Shown here: positions 1-10,879 of the stretch, piece after piece
Layout of the letters: every line of letters begins with the position of its first letter
How positions within the stretch are numbered: position 1 is the stretch's first letter
NCBI RefSeq assembly: GCF_964656455.1
Contig: NC_135718.1
Span: 52,915,008-52,979,007, forward strand
Direction of reading: 5' to 3'
DNA length: 64,000 nucleotides
From: Halichoerus grypus
Lineage: Eukaryota > Chordata > Mammalia > Carnivora > Phocidae
Position numbers and translations under genes: made by a program
Notes under the pieces: generated by a model
Databases searched by the model: none
Told to the model about the DNA's origin: nothing
Seen by the model: the letters and a program-made list of their open reading frames with translations, nothing else

Positions 1-507
1 CTGATATTTTCTTATAATACATTTATTATTTTTTTAGTTGGTTGCCACTCTACTAAAGTGATTTTCTGACCCTTTAATAGGTCACAGTTGGCAGTCTCAA
101 AATCACTGGCTTAGGCTAATCAGAGCTCTCACATGAAGCGAGTGTCAAGTTCAGAAATCTAACTACTGCTGCACAGTGGGGCAAAGGTGAAATAGTTAAT
201 GAGGCATCAGCCACTGCATCCATTAACATCACCCTCAGTGCACTTTCACATACATTTTCTTACCTGATCTTACACAAGTAGTCTTGGGGAAATCTATAGG
301 ATATACACACAAGAAAAAGAGGATTTTGTCTTCTCATTTTGAAACTATGTTAAAACTTCTGCATATTTAGGATAAAGAGGTCATATTGAGAAACTGTTCA
401 CATGGATATATTCTCTGCAGAGCACCTACAAGTATGGTCATCTGGTATTATTAGAAAGGACAAATAGGAGTAAGTTTTAAAAGAAAGCCGAAAAGCTATA
501 GTCGGAG
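1..507. other. Intronic sequence, nothing recognised
   Basis: AT-rich, no repeat family or exon that I recognise. Confidence 0.4.
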
Positions 508-709
508 CAGTGGTTCTCAACCAGGGAGGACACTTGGCAATGTCTAAAGATATTTTTTTGGTTATCACAACTGAAGACGGGGTGCTACTTTTATCTAGTG
601 GGTAAAGGCCAGGGATGCTGCTAAACATGTTACAATGCACAGGACAGTCCCCCTTTCACAAAGAATTATCTTACAAAGTGTCAGAAGTGACAAGGCTGAG
701 AAACTCTGC
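508..709 (+). mobile_element. MER20 (hAT-Charlie non-autonomous DNA transposon)
   Basis: Begins CAGTGGTTCTCAACC and ends GAGAAACTCTG, the imperfect inverted ends of MER20. The interior carries the family landmarks TTGGCAATGTCTAAAGA, a T-rich stretch, ATCTAGTGGGTAAAGGCCAG and ACAATGCACAGGACAG. About 200 bp, near full length. The flanks no longer show a clear 8-bp duplication, as expected of an old copy. Confidence 0.9.
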
Positions 710-932
710 ATAGAATATTACCACCTATAGTCCCGTTAGTCCATCTAAAGCCCAAATGCCACTATGCAGTGTGAGAATATTAGATACATATGGACTATCT
801 GTTCCAGTTTGAATTCAAAGTGGAAAATGGAAAAGAGAGTGAGCAAGAAGCAGAGTCCACTTTATTCAGAGTGGTAACTGCTCTGCATTCCTGGGCAAAT
901 TTATCTCACTTGTTTATGGAGTTCATTTCTTT

Positions 933-952
933 AAAAAAAAAAAAAAAAAAAA
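933..952 (+). repeat. (A)20 homopolymer
   Basis: Twenty A residues in a row in a stretch (710-1000) with no other recognised element. It may be the tail of an eroded retroposon, but no body can be identified. Confidence 0.8.
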
Positions 953-1000
953 TCCAGAAAGCAGTTTTCTACCACTTCATTATATAATGTAATTCTTCAT

Positions 1001-1182
1001 TTTTTTGAAGATTTTATTTATTTATTTGAGAGAGAGCAAGCACGAGTTGGGGGGAGGGGCAGAGGGAGAAGCAGACTACGTGCGGAGCAGGGAGCCCGAT
1101 GCGGGGCTCCATCCCAGGACCCTGAAATCATGACCCGAACCGAAGGCAGCCACTTAACTGACTGAGCCACCCAGCTTGCCCC
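1001..1182 (-). mobile_element. CAN-SINE (SINEC), minus strand
   Basis: T-run, AAGATTTTATTTATTTATTT, GAGAGAG tract, and an end at GAGCCACCCAGCTTGCCCC, the complement of the SINE head. The flanks share TAATTCTT (990-997 and about 1190-1197). Confidence 0.93.
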
Positions 1183-1644
1183 AACAACATAATTCTTTAA
1201 TAGGAAAGATCTATCACAGTGCAGATTTGAGGTTGAAGTCTTTTTGTTCTTCTGAAGCAGTCACACGAACTATCATTGTAACCACACAAAACACTGTTAC
1301 CGTACATCAAAGTAAGAAGAGAAATAAAGGGATTTCTTTCAAGGCCCACTAGGTTGAGACACCGGAATGAAAACAGAAGGCTTCATCCCACTACTCACTG
1401 GACATGCAGTCTTTCTAGTATTTCTTATCTTTGCTAGAAACCTCATGCTGTTCTCCTCCTAAACAGCATCCAAATAATTTTAGTCACTCCATGATATACA
1501 ACAGCTCACAGGTTTAATAACACAGAAATAGCCTTCTTTTCTCCACACCTATAATTACATGCCTACTCTCAACAGAACATCTCAGGGGGAAAAAAGTAAG
1601 ACGTGTGTCCTCAACCTTCTGTTAAAACAAAACAACACACAAAC
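1183..1644. other. Intronic sequence, nothing recognised
   Basis: No repeat, exon or RNA gene recognised. Confidence 0.35.
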
Positions 1645-1653
1645 ATCCTCTCC

Positions 1654-1863
1654 CGGGGCACCTGGGTGGCTCAGTCCTTAAGCGTCTGCCTTCCGCTCAG
1701 GTCATGATCCAGGGTCCTGGAATCGAGTCCCGCATCGGGCTCCCTGCTCCGCGGGAAGCCTGCTTCTCCCTCTCCCACTCCCCCTGCTTGTGTTCCCTCT
1801 CTTGCTGTGTCTCTCTCTGTCAAATAAATAAGTAAAATCTTAAAAAAACAAAAAAACAAAAAA
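1654..1863 (+). mobile_element. CAN-SINE (SINEC)
   Basis: Head GGGGCACCTGGGTGGCTCAG, CT-rich tract, tail of AAATA units and A-runs. Perfect 9-bp TSD ATCCTCTCC at 1645-1653 and 1864-1872. Confidence 0.97.
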
Positions 1864-1872
1864 ATCCTCTCC

Positions 1873-2428
1873 TTTATAATCTCATCTACACTCCCTCTCA
1901 CTCACCGCACTCCAGCAGCATCGCCATCCTGCTCTTCCTCCAACAAACCAAACTCATTCACCACCCTTTGCCTCAAATCTCCACCCCAATCCCAAACCAG
2001 GGCGTTCTGACTTGTTCCCCCTACTAAAATAGTCCTCGCCCTTAACATTACATGGATTTCTCCTTGTCATTTAGGTCTGAGCTTAAGCATCTTGACCTCA
2101 GAGAGGCTTTCTAGGACTACTCAAATCTAAATTAACCCTGCAATCACTCTCTACCACATCAACTTTTCCATGGTTTTTAACTACTCAGCACCTTTAAACA
2201 ACCTTCCCTGTTTGGGAAATTTTTCATCTCCTAAATCGTGTCTCCCCAAAACAGGTCAGAAATTCACTTCCTCAGCCTCTTTTGCAAACAAGAAGCAGGT
2301 ATGTGACCTAGATTCTCCCACCCAAACACATCCACATGATATTTCAATTAGGAAGCAAGTGATATAATGGAAACACCATGTTTAATCTATTCTGCAGTAC
2401 ATTTCAGAGAGATACACCTTCCTTTCAG
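1873..2428. other. Intronic sequence, possibly eroded L2 in part
   Basis: Pyrimidine-rich. Wording such as GCTTAAGCATCTTGACCTCAG near 2080 resembles old L2, but too weakly for a firm call. Confidence 0.3.
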
Positions 2429-2440
2429 AAGCAGAAACGA

Positions 2441-2645
2441 GGGACGCCTGGGTGGCTCAGTCGTTAAGTGTCTGCCTTCGGCTCAGGTCATGGTCCCAGG
2501 GTCCTGGGATCGAGTCCCACATCGGGCTCCCCGCTCAGCGGGAAGTCTGCTACTCCCTCTCCCTCTGCTGCTCCCCCTGCTTGTGCCCGCTCTCTCTCTC
2601 TCTGACAAATAAATAAATAAAAATCTTTAAAAAAAAAAAAAAAAA
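2441..2645 (+). mobile_element. CAN-SINE (SINEC)
   Basis: Head GGGACGCCTGGGTGGCTCAG, tail ending in a run of over 15 A. TSD AAGCAGAAACGA at 2429-2440 and 2646-2657. Confidence 0.97.
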
Positions 2646-2929
2646 AAGCAGAAACGACAGAGGTCCTAGCAGTTGCATATCATACTCGGCACACAGTGCC
2701 AATTCCAATACCTGTTCCCACTAACAAAGTAGTAATGTCTCCAATGATGTAGCCCAATGTTATAATTTATACATTGTTCCTAGCTTAGTCTCCAAGACTG
2801 ATTCTCTACTTTTCCCCCAAAGATTCTGTGAGCTATATAATACCCTTTAATTTTTTTTCTCTGCTTTAACTAGAATGAGCTCCACCATTTGCAACCAAGT
2901 TATGATTCACTCTTCATAAATGTTTTCAT

Positions 2930-3480
2930 AAGATTCTTACTGTCTGATATTTTCTTGTTAATTAATTATTTTATTTATTGGCTGTCTCTCCCCACAAGAA
3001 TATAAACTCCATGAGGACAGGGACATTGCCTATCTTCATCTTTTATACTCAGTATTTAGAATAGTGCGGCATATACAAGATGTACTCAATAAAAACTCGA
3101 AAACCGCTACATAAACGTATCCTTAGAAACCATTGGAAGAAATTCAAAGTATCAGTGCTATAGGAGTTAAGAACTAAAAAAGGATCAATGTGATCTAGAG
3201 AGGTCAGAGAGACTTCATGAGACAGCGCTTGAGTAATAAAAAGATAAACTGTAATCCATCTTTCTGCAGAGGTGCAGACGGGAAAATACATGCCTTCTAA
3301 AGGATGAGAACAAATGAATGGCACTGGGAATAAGTGTGGCAAACACAGAAATAAAAGATTAAAGGAAAGTGTGTGGAGCTCAGTGGGAAATATCCTAGAT
3401 ATGCAGGATGGGCAAGATTATGAATGGTTCTGAATGCTAGGCCTGGGAATGTTGTATGTGATGTTTCAAGAACACTAATC
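2930..3480. mobile_element. L2 (LINE2) fragments
   Basis: The stretch around 2995-3100 (AAACTCCATGAGGACAGGGA, then ATACTCAGTATTTAGAATAG and CTCAATAAA) is the classic L2 3' end in plus orientation. The following few hundred bases have the GA-rich look of L2 interior, less securely and perhaps in the opposite orientation. Confidence 0.55.
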
Positions 3481-4074
3481 CTCAATGAGCATTTTCATCT
3501 ATTCTTTATCCTAGATGTTATCTGCTATGTAAAACTACAACGCTACCCACACATTTTTTAGAGCATTCCCTCTCTGAACACTGGTGCTCTATATTTATCT
3601 GTTCAAGCTGAGACTACTAGAGAAAGAGATTCTTATAGTTAATCCTCTTGTAACCAACTGAATACCCAATTTAAAGATAAAAATCTATTACCAAAATGGC
3701 CTTTATTTCCCAGTCCCCTCCCCAAAGTCCTGTTTTAACATTTGTGTCAATTCCATTTACCCTCTAGTCTATGAGATTATTATGTTGGTACCAGGTACAT
3801 GAACTAGTGCTTTGGGAAAAGAATTTTGTTTTATTTTGTATTAAAGTAACACAGTCATTGAGAACACAGAAAGACAATTTTATAAAGAGACCTCTTTAGA
3901 TAAGTCTTCTAAGAATCCAGCAAATCCTATAGCTAACAACTATAAAAAGCTACATAATTATATTTTATGGTCTCACATGAATCAGAAGGGACTTGAGAAA
4001 GACTCATGTTGTTGGTTTTAGAAAACAATCTGTAGTAATTATTAAATATTACTAAATATACATATAGCATATGT
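3481..4074. other. Intronic sequence, nothing recognised
   Basis: AT-rich without identifiable repeat or coding signal. Confidence 0.35.
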
Positions 4075-4640
4075 ATATATCCTTTGAACCAGAAATGCCA
4101 CTCCTGATTCTTTATCTCATAGCATAAATGTACCAGTATGTGAAGGTATGTACAAGATGCTTACTACAATGTTCACAGTGACAAAAAAAAGAAAAAAAAG
4201 AGGGGGGGAAACATGGGATTAGCTAAATGAACAAATGTACAGCTGCACCAAAAATAATCTCATTCATAATAGTGTATTTTATACAGTCAATAAATGAATG
4301 CTTTAATGCTATACTAGTTGATGTGGAGAATGTTATACTACTTATTATGAGTGAGAAAAACAAGATGCAGAACAGAATGCATAATATGATCCAATTTTAT
4401 TTAAAAAAAAATTATACATACACGTGTGCCTGGAGTAGTGTATGTGTACTGACAGGCAGACAAAAAATAGGATGGTGATTCAAGTATGCAGAAAAATATG
4501 AAAGGATATATACTATACAGTTACTCTGGAGCAAAATGAGAAGTAAAGGGGGAAAGGGAATTAGGCAAGAAATGAAAAAACTGATATAAATTCACAATTA
4601 TATAAAAATCATATGCATAAAGAAATTGGTATTTTTAAAA
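4075..4640 (+). mobile_element. Old L1 (L1M-type) 3' fragment
   Basis: Reads as degenerate end of L1 ORF2 plus 3'UTR: CTTTGAACCAGAAATGCCACT at the start, then TTACTACAATGTTCACAG, and late AACAGAATGCATAATATGATC. Interrupted by a purine run at 4182-4208. Confidence 0.65.
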
Positions 4641-5129
4641 TAAAAAGAAGAGTTATTAGAAACCACCTAATCTAACCTCCAGATGATCCAACCCTCATTT
4701 ATTCAACACTAAATGCCAATTTTGTGGAATAAACGGCGACAAGGGCTGGTATCTCCATTCCAGTAACAGACCTAGTGACAAAGAATCCATCTAGTCCCAA
4801 GGATGCCCATTCCATTTTAAAGCTGATCTAATGAGAGAAAATCTTCCAATATTAACTGAAATTGGCTTGTCCAGAAGGAGAAGAAATAAATCTAATCTAA
4901 CCTCTATTTACCTAATTGTCTTCACAGGACTAATATCTTATTCACTTAGCAACACATTTACAGGTAGTTTCTTGCTTTTATACATAATATACCCCTTAAA
5001 AATGTGTCTGTTGAAAGTGTAGACTCAGACTTAAGAGATTTAAATGTTAGAAAATGACAAACTGAAAAAAATTGCAACTCTGATCACAAAGGCTTTCCTT
5101 AACACCCAAACAGCTCCTGAAAATCACAG
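4641..5129. other. Intronic sequence, nothing recognised
   Basis: Contains phrases such as GAAACCACCTAATCTAACCTC that look like an old interspersed repeat, but I cannot name it. Confidence 0.3.
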
Positions 5130-5540
5130 CGAAAAAGACCACTTATAAGAGTTAAGGAATAGCAATTTCAGTGCACAGTAAAAGGAAATACAGTTCTTTA
5201 AAAAGATGTTCAACGTCACTCACTTAATGCAAATTAAATCTACATTATGGTATTTTTTTCACCAGTCAGACATGGATCCAAAAGTTTGGTAACACTTTGT
5301 GTTGGCAAAGATGTAAGCAGATAGTGGTTCCCATACTTTCTGCTTTTACGAACACATTCTATAAACTCATATAGGAGGAATAATGAATGCACAAGGTTAC
5401 TCACGTGGCAATGTAAATAATAGCAAAAGACTGGGAGCAACTTAAGTGTTTAAGAGAAGGGAATTGATTTTTCGAAAAGTATAGTACATCAACATACCTA
5501 TGTGAAAGATTCACAAGGTATGAAAACACCATTTAGCAAT
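5130..5540 (+). mobile_element. Old L1 ORF2 fragment (L1M-type)
   Basis: AAAAAGATGTTCAACGTCACTC followed by AATGCAAATTAAA, TGTTGGCAAAGATGTAAGCAG and GCAAAAGACTGGGAGCAACTTA match the degenerate C-terminal ORF2 region of old L1s. Stops and indels throughout. Scattered L1-like wording continues around the SINEs up to about 6830 (for example 6214-6300 and 6750-6830). Confidence 0.65.
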
Positions 5541-5994
5541 TCTGAAAGAAGAGTTTAGAAGACAACTATTTCTTAATATCTTGGTTACCAAATATAGAGA
5601 TGGAAGGATGGGCTTTCCAACACCCTTAGAAGAATCTTATCAGTTTTCATTAAAATAGTGAAAGGGTTCTTGAGAACAGCATGTCCAACAGATGGACTTT
5701 AAGAGATGTTTTAAATAACTTTATTGTAATTTGAGGCTGATCCTTGTGAGTAAGAACATGGTGAGGGTGGTATCCAATTCTGTTCACACAGTAAGATAGT
5801 ACCGAAGGATCATCAGGTGAATATAGGTTTTTCTGGTTTTTTTTTTTTCAATTTTCCTGAAACTTGTTTCAAGAGAAAAGAATGTTTGTTCTTTAAAACT
5901 CTTGAATGTGCCAATCTATTTTGAAAATTGTAAACACAAACAGTGGATACAGTCACTCTTTGGAAAATTAAGCTGCCATTAAATGTTCATGACA

Positions 5995-6213
5995 GGGGCA
6001 CCTGGGTGTCACAGTCAGTTAAGCATCCAACTCTTGGTTTTGGCTCAGGTCATGATCTCAGGGTCATGAGATCAAGCCCTGGGTCAGGCTCCACACTCAG
6101 CAGGGAGTCTGCTTGGGATTCTTTCTCTCCCTCTCCCTCTGCTCCTCCTCCTCTCTGTCTCTCCTTCTCTCTCTCAAATTAATACATAAATCTTTTAAAA
6201 AATAAAATAAAAT
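5995..6213 (+). mobile_element. CAN-SINE (SINEC)
   Basis: Head GGGGCACCTGGGTGTCACAG, tail with AAAATAAAATAAAAT. Perfect TSD AAATGTTCATGACA at 5981-5994 and 6214-6227. Confidence 0.97.
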
Positions 6214-6308
6214 AAATGTTCATGACAAGTTTGTTAAACATTTAGTATAATGCTAAGCAAAGGAAGCAAAATATAGTTTCATGTTGCATATAAAAATGAA
6301 CTGCTATT

Positions 6309-6483
6309 GGGACGCCTGGGTGGCTCAGTTGGTTAAGCATATGCTTTGGCTCAGGTCATGATCCCAGGGTTCTGGGATCAAGCCCCATGTCAGGCTCCTT
6401 GTTCAGTGGGGAGTCTGCTTCTCCCTCTGCCTGCTGCTCCCCCTGTTGTGCTCTCTCTCTCTGACAAAAAAAAAAAAAAGGAC
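6309..6483 (+). mobile_element. CAN-SINE (SINEC)
   Basis: Head GGGACGCCTGGGTGGCTCAG, then a short CT tract going straight into poly-A without AAATA units. TSD CTGCTATT at 6301-6308 against CTACTATT at 6484-6491. Confidence 0.95.
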
Positions 6484-6542
6484 CTACTATTTTATCAAAA
6501 GTGAGATGAATTCCATAAAAAATGTCTGAAAACAAATGCATA

Positions 6543-6740
6543 GTGGTGCCTGGGTGGCTCAGTCATTAAGCATCTGCCTTCGGCTCAGGTCATGGTCCCA
6601 GGCTCCTGGGATCGAGCCCCACATCGGGCTCCCTGCTCTGCGGGAGGCCTGCTTCTCCCTCTCCCACTCCCCCTGCTTGTGTTCCCTCTCTCGCTGTGTC
6701 TGTCTCTGTCAAATAAATAAATAAAATCTTTAAAAAAAAA
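6543..6740 (+). mobile_element. CAN-SINE (SINEC)
   Basis: Head GTGGTGCCTGGGTGGCTCAG, tail AAATAAATAAATAAAATC plus poly-A. Perfect TSD AAATGCATA at 6534-6542 and 6741-6749. It begins about 60 bases after the preceding SINE ends. Confidence 0.97.
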
Positions 6741-6749
6741 AAATGCATA

Positions 6750-8482
6750 AACATGTGAACAATGGTGGTTTCTGAGTAGCATTTTCTCCTTCCTTCCATT
6801 TTTCTGTATATTTTACTTGTCTCTGATTTAGTACTTTCATAGTAGGTAAAAGCTTTTAAAAATGAATAATAATAGCATCATACACATGAACAGAAAATTA
6901 AGTTTATCTTTGTTCTGACAGACTTGTTGGGCAATTATTAAAAATGTAGTTGTAAAAAAAAATATAAATCTTTTATCTTCCCCTCACTTTTGCTGTGAAT
7001 CTTACACTGCTCTAAAAAAATTAAGTCTTCATTTTAAAAATTCTAGAAGATAAACACTTCCTGAAGACAAAAGTGATAGAACAAGGGAATTAAGCTTTTT
7101 AAATATATATGTAACAAAAGATTTGTATTTCGAACATACACATATCACCTATTTAACAAAATATTTGTACCCAGAACTCTTGCCTTCAAAATAAGACGAA
7201 CACAAATAAAAAATGGGTAAAGGTCTTGAACTGACTCTTCACAAAAGATGTAGGACAGCCATGAACGGAAACCAACCCAGTGATGCTGGAGCCAGAGAGG
7301 GAATGAACACACACCTCCACCTAAAAAGCCTTTGAAATGAGACAGCCTAACAGGAAGAGAGTGTCATAGCTACTCCTTGCGAAATGGAAAAAAGGCCAAA
7401 AGATCCACCGGTTTACTAAGCCTCGACTTAATTTCTCACAACTTGCTCATAGGTGTAGACAACACGGGAAGCATCGTGATACCCAACTTAAGCTGTCTTA
7501 AGAGAAAGGGGCTTTCTTGCCCATGTCCAAAAGTCTTAAGGAAGGAAATATCGCAAATTTTAGTTAAAACATGACCCAAGAAAGTAACACAAAGGAAAGA
7601 GAAACCAACTTTTTCTCCATTTTTTTAACTGTCTGCAGGGAAGAAGTGACAGCATACAGTTCAAGCTACTCTCTTCTCTGACCTCTGTGAATCAAACCCC
7701 AAAACAAAAAGGGGTTACTGTGGTTACCCAAAGATTAACTTGGAAAAAGTAATGCTGTTTACCATGTTTTCAACTGTTATTAGAATTTTATTTGTAAAAA
7801 TACTTTAGTATAAAAAAGAGAAAGAGGAAACTCTGGCAGTCACTACAACTCAGTTTGGCTACCTCATTGTAATTGTTGTCTATGCCTAGACAAAGTCAAG
7901 CAGAAAGGTGAATGAAATAGAGAAAGGGGGGTGGGAGGTAGTAACCAAGACCTAATTCATAAGAAGTCATACACTTTTTAATTACAATAAACCAGTATGC
8001 TAAACTGGTCTATAATTTAATATTTATACAGAAAAATGTCCTCATAAGCCCATCTCATCTTCAAATAAATGTACAAATTGTTTCCTCATTATCACAGATC
8101 CTCAAACTCACACTACCAAACACACAACCATAAATATTGTTGAGTACCTGATATGGAGCTTAAGTGAACAATAATTTCAAGTTGCAATTACCAACGACAA
8201 GGCTTAAATTAATTTGTTTATATGTTTCACAGATATTTTTATTTCAACTAAAACAAAATGCTTCATTTTCCATCTCAAAAGCAAATACAACCATTACCCA
8301 CCTATAGACAACCAATATCTAGAAACAGCAGTAATGCATCACTATAGTAAGGCATCAGTGAGATATAAAAACTGTAGCATATTTTAGAAATCATCTCAGG
8401 ATGACCAATAAAATGAAAATTAAAAATTCCTTCCATACAAAGGATATTCTGAGACGGAGAAACACACTCAAATGTGCACTTT
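6750..8482. other. Intronic sequence, mostly unrecognised
   Basis: A short L1-like phrase lies at about 7195-7250 (AAAAAATGGGTAAAGGTCTT). Otherwise no repeat or exon that I recognise. Confidence 0.35.
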
Positions 8483-8497
8483 AAAAGGAGTACATAT

Positions 8498-8985
8498 GTA
8501 TCATATGATCTCACTAATATGAGGAATTCTTAATCTCAGGAAACAAACTGAGGGTTGCTGGAGTGGTGGGGGGTGGGAGGGATGGGGTGGCTGGGTGATA
8601 GACATTGGGGAGGATATGTGCTATGGTGAGCACTGTGAATTGTGTAAGACTGATGAATCACAGACCTGTACCTCTGAAACAAACAAACAAACAAAAAGAT
8701 AGCAGGAAGGGAAAAATGAAGGGGGGAAAATCGGAGGAGGAGATGAACCATGAGAGACTATGGACTCTGAGAAACAAACTGAGGGTTCTAGAGGGGAGGG
8801 GGGGGTGGGAGGATGGGTTAGCCTGGTGATGGGTATTAAAGAGGGCACGTACTGAATGGAGCACTGGGTGTTATACGCAAACAATGAATCATGGAACACT
8901 ACATCAAAAACTAATGATGTAATAATGTATGGTGATTAACATAACATAATAAAATAAAACAAAATTAAAAGAATAAAAAATAAAT
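8498..8985 (+). mobile_element. Carnivore L1, 5'-truncated insertion (3'UTR only)
   Basis: Perfect 15-bp TSD AAAAGGAGTACATAT at 8483-8497 and 8986-9000 defines the insertion. The body is carnivore L1 3'UTR: two successive G-rich modules, each opening with AAACAAACTGAGGGTT (about 8541 and 8773), joined by an (AAAC)n stretch, then GTGATTAACATAACATAATA and an A-rich tail. No coding sequence remains. Confidence 0.93.
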
Positions 8986-9516
8986 AAAAGGAGTACATAT
9001 TAATATATAAATATGTAATATTGGAAGTGCTAAGAAAAAAATAAAGCAGAGCAATATAGAGAAAGGGAGTGTTGAGTAGCTGGGGAAAGTCTGCAGTTCT
9101 ATACAGGCATACTTCATTCTATTGAGCTTTGCTTTATTGCATTTCAGATACTGCATTTTCTACAAACTGAACATCTGTGGGAACCGTGCATCAAGCAGGT
9201 CTATCGGTGCCATTTTCCCAACAGCGTTTGCTCACTTCACGTCTCTGTGTCCCATTTTGGTAATTCTTGCAATATTTCAGACCTTTTCATTATGATACTT
9301 GTTCTGGTGATCTGTGCTCAGTGATATCTGATGTTACTACTGGAATTGTTTTGGGGCACCATGAACTGTGCCCACATAGCGCAGTGAACTTCATGGATCA
9401 ATGTCGTCTATGTCCTGACTGCTCCACTGAGGGGCCCATTCCCCCGTCTCTGTCCCAAGCCTGCTTATTCCCTGAGACACCACAACATTGAAATCAGGTC
9501 AACAAATAACCCTTCA

Positions 9517-10725
9517 ATGGCCACTAAGTGTTCCAGGGAAAGGAAGAGTCACCGTCTCTCACTTTAAATCAAAAGCTGGAAATGATGCATCGAAGTGCAG
9601 AAGGCACGTCGAAAGCCGAGACAGGCCAAAAGCCAGGAGTGTTGTACCAAACAGTCAGCCCAGTTGTGAAGGCAAAGGAAAAGTTCTCGAAGGAAACTGA
9701 AGGTGCTACTCCAGTGAACACAGGAATGATCAGAAAGAAAAGAAGCCTTATTGCTGATATGGGGAAAGTGGTCTGAGTGCAAGATCAAACCAGCCACGAC
9801 ATTCCCTTAAGCCAAAGCCCTTCAATTCTTCAGGGCTGAGAGAGGGGAGAAAGCCGGAGAAGAAAAGTTGGAAGCTAGGAGAAGCTGGTTCTTAAGCCAT
9901 CCCCATAACAAAGAAATGCAAGGAAAGGCATCAAGTGCTGATGGAGAAGCTGCAGCCAATTATCCGGAAGATCCAGATGAGATCATTCATGAAGGTAGCT
10001 ATGCTATGCTAAACAACAGATTTTTCAATGCAGATAAAAACAGCTGAAAGAAAGAAAGAAAAGAAAGGAAAGAAAGGAAAGGAAAGGAAGAAAGAAAAAA
10101 GAAAAAAGCCTTATATTGGAAGAAGATGCCAACTGGAACTTTCATAGTCAGTCAATGCCCGGCTTCAAAGCTTCAACGGACAGGCTGACTTTTCTTTTTA
10201 GGGGTTAATGCAGCTGGTGACTTTACATTGAAGCCAGTGCTCATTTACTATTCTGAAAATCCTAGGGCCCTTAAAAATTATGCTAAATCTACCATGCCTG
10301 TGTTCTATAAATGGAACAACAAAGCCTGGATGACAGCACATCTGTTTACAACACAGTTTACTGAACATTTTAAGCCCACTGTTGATAACTGCTCAGGAAA
10401 AAAGATTTCTTTCAAAATATTACTGCTCACTGATAACTGGTCACCCAAGAGCTCTGATAGAGATGTACAACAAGATTGTTTTCATGCCTGCTGACACAAG
10501 ATCCATTCTGCAGCCCATGGATCAAGGAGTCATTTTAACTTTCAAGTCTTATTATTTAAGAAATACGTTTCATAAAGCTATTGCTGCCACAGACAGGTAT
10601 TCCTCCAATTGATCTAGGCAAAGTAAATCGAAAGCCTTCTGGAAAGGATTCACCATTCTAGATGCCATTAAGAACATTCATGATTCATGGGGAAACGTCA
10701 AAATATCAACATGAATGGGAGTTTG
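9517..10725 (+). pseudogene. Tigger1 transposase, disrupted and truncated
   Basis: The ancestral start (ATG, 9517-9519) is present, but a 1-nt loss about a dozen codons in breaks the frame. Recognisable pieces then continue in different frames: SLTLNQKLEMM and SKAETGQK (N-terminal helix-turn-helix part, about 9560-9630), IRKKRSLIADM (about 9730), [29 protein letters not shown] (10255-10365) and [20 protein letters not shown] (10505-10563) from the DDE domain. A (GAAA)n tract interrupts it at 10046-10108, and the C-terminus is missing. Not functional. Confidence 0.9.
10046..10108 (+). repeat. (GAAA)n/(GGAAA)n purine microsatellite inside the Tigger1 copy
   Basis: About 63 bases of pure purine (GAAA, GGAAA and AAAAAG units) sit where the Tigger1 transposase should read continuously between ACAGC and CTTATATTGGAAG. 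It is therefore an insertion or expansion that arose after the transposon landed. Confidence 0.9.
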
Positions 10726-10879
10726 GAGGAAACTTTAATAGACTACAGTATAGTGTAAACATAACTTTTATATGCACTAGGAAACAAAAATACATTCAAG
10801 TCACTTTATTGCCATATTCACTTTATTGCAGTGGTCTGGAACCAAATGTGCAATAGCTCCAAGGTATGCCTGTATAGGG

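Larger units (their letters stand above)
9104..10872 (+). mobile_element. Tigger1 (Tc1/mariner superfamily, pogo group) DNA transposon, internally deleted
   Basis: Ends are CAGGCATAC... and ...GTATGCCTG, exact inverted repeats, flanked by TA at 9102-9103 and 10873-10874 (the expected target duplication). The interior follows Tigger1: TGCTCACTTCACGTCTCTGT, then a broken transposase gene, then GACTACAGTATAGTGTAAAC and GGTCTGGAACC near the 3' end. Length is about 1.77 kb against about 2.4 kb for the full element, mainly through loss of the 3' half of the transposase region near 10730. Confidence 0.95.

Noticed and set aside
10228..10612. Frames with [12 protein letters not shown] and [11 protein letters not shown] as a domesticated transposase gene (like the JRK/TIGD group)
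   Set aside because: The copy has frameshifts, a microsatellite insertion and a missing C-terminus within intact transposon ends, so it is a dead Tigger1 rather than a domesticated gene.
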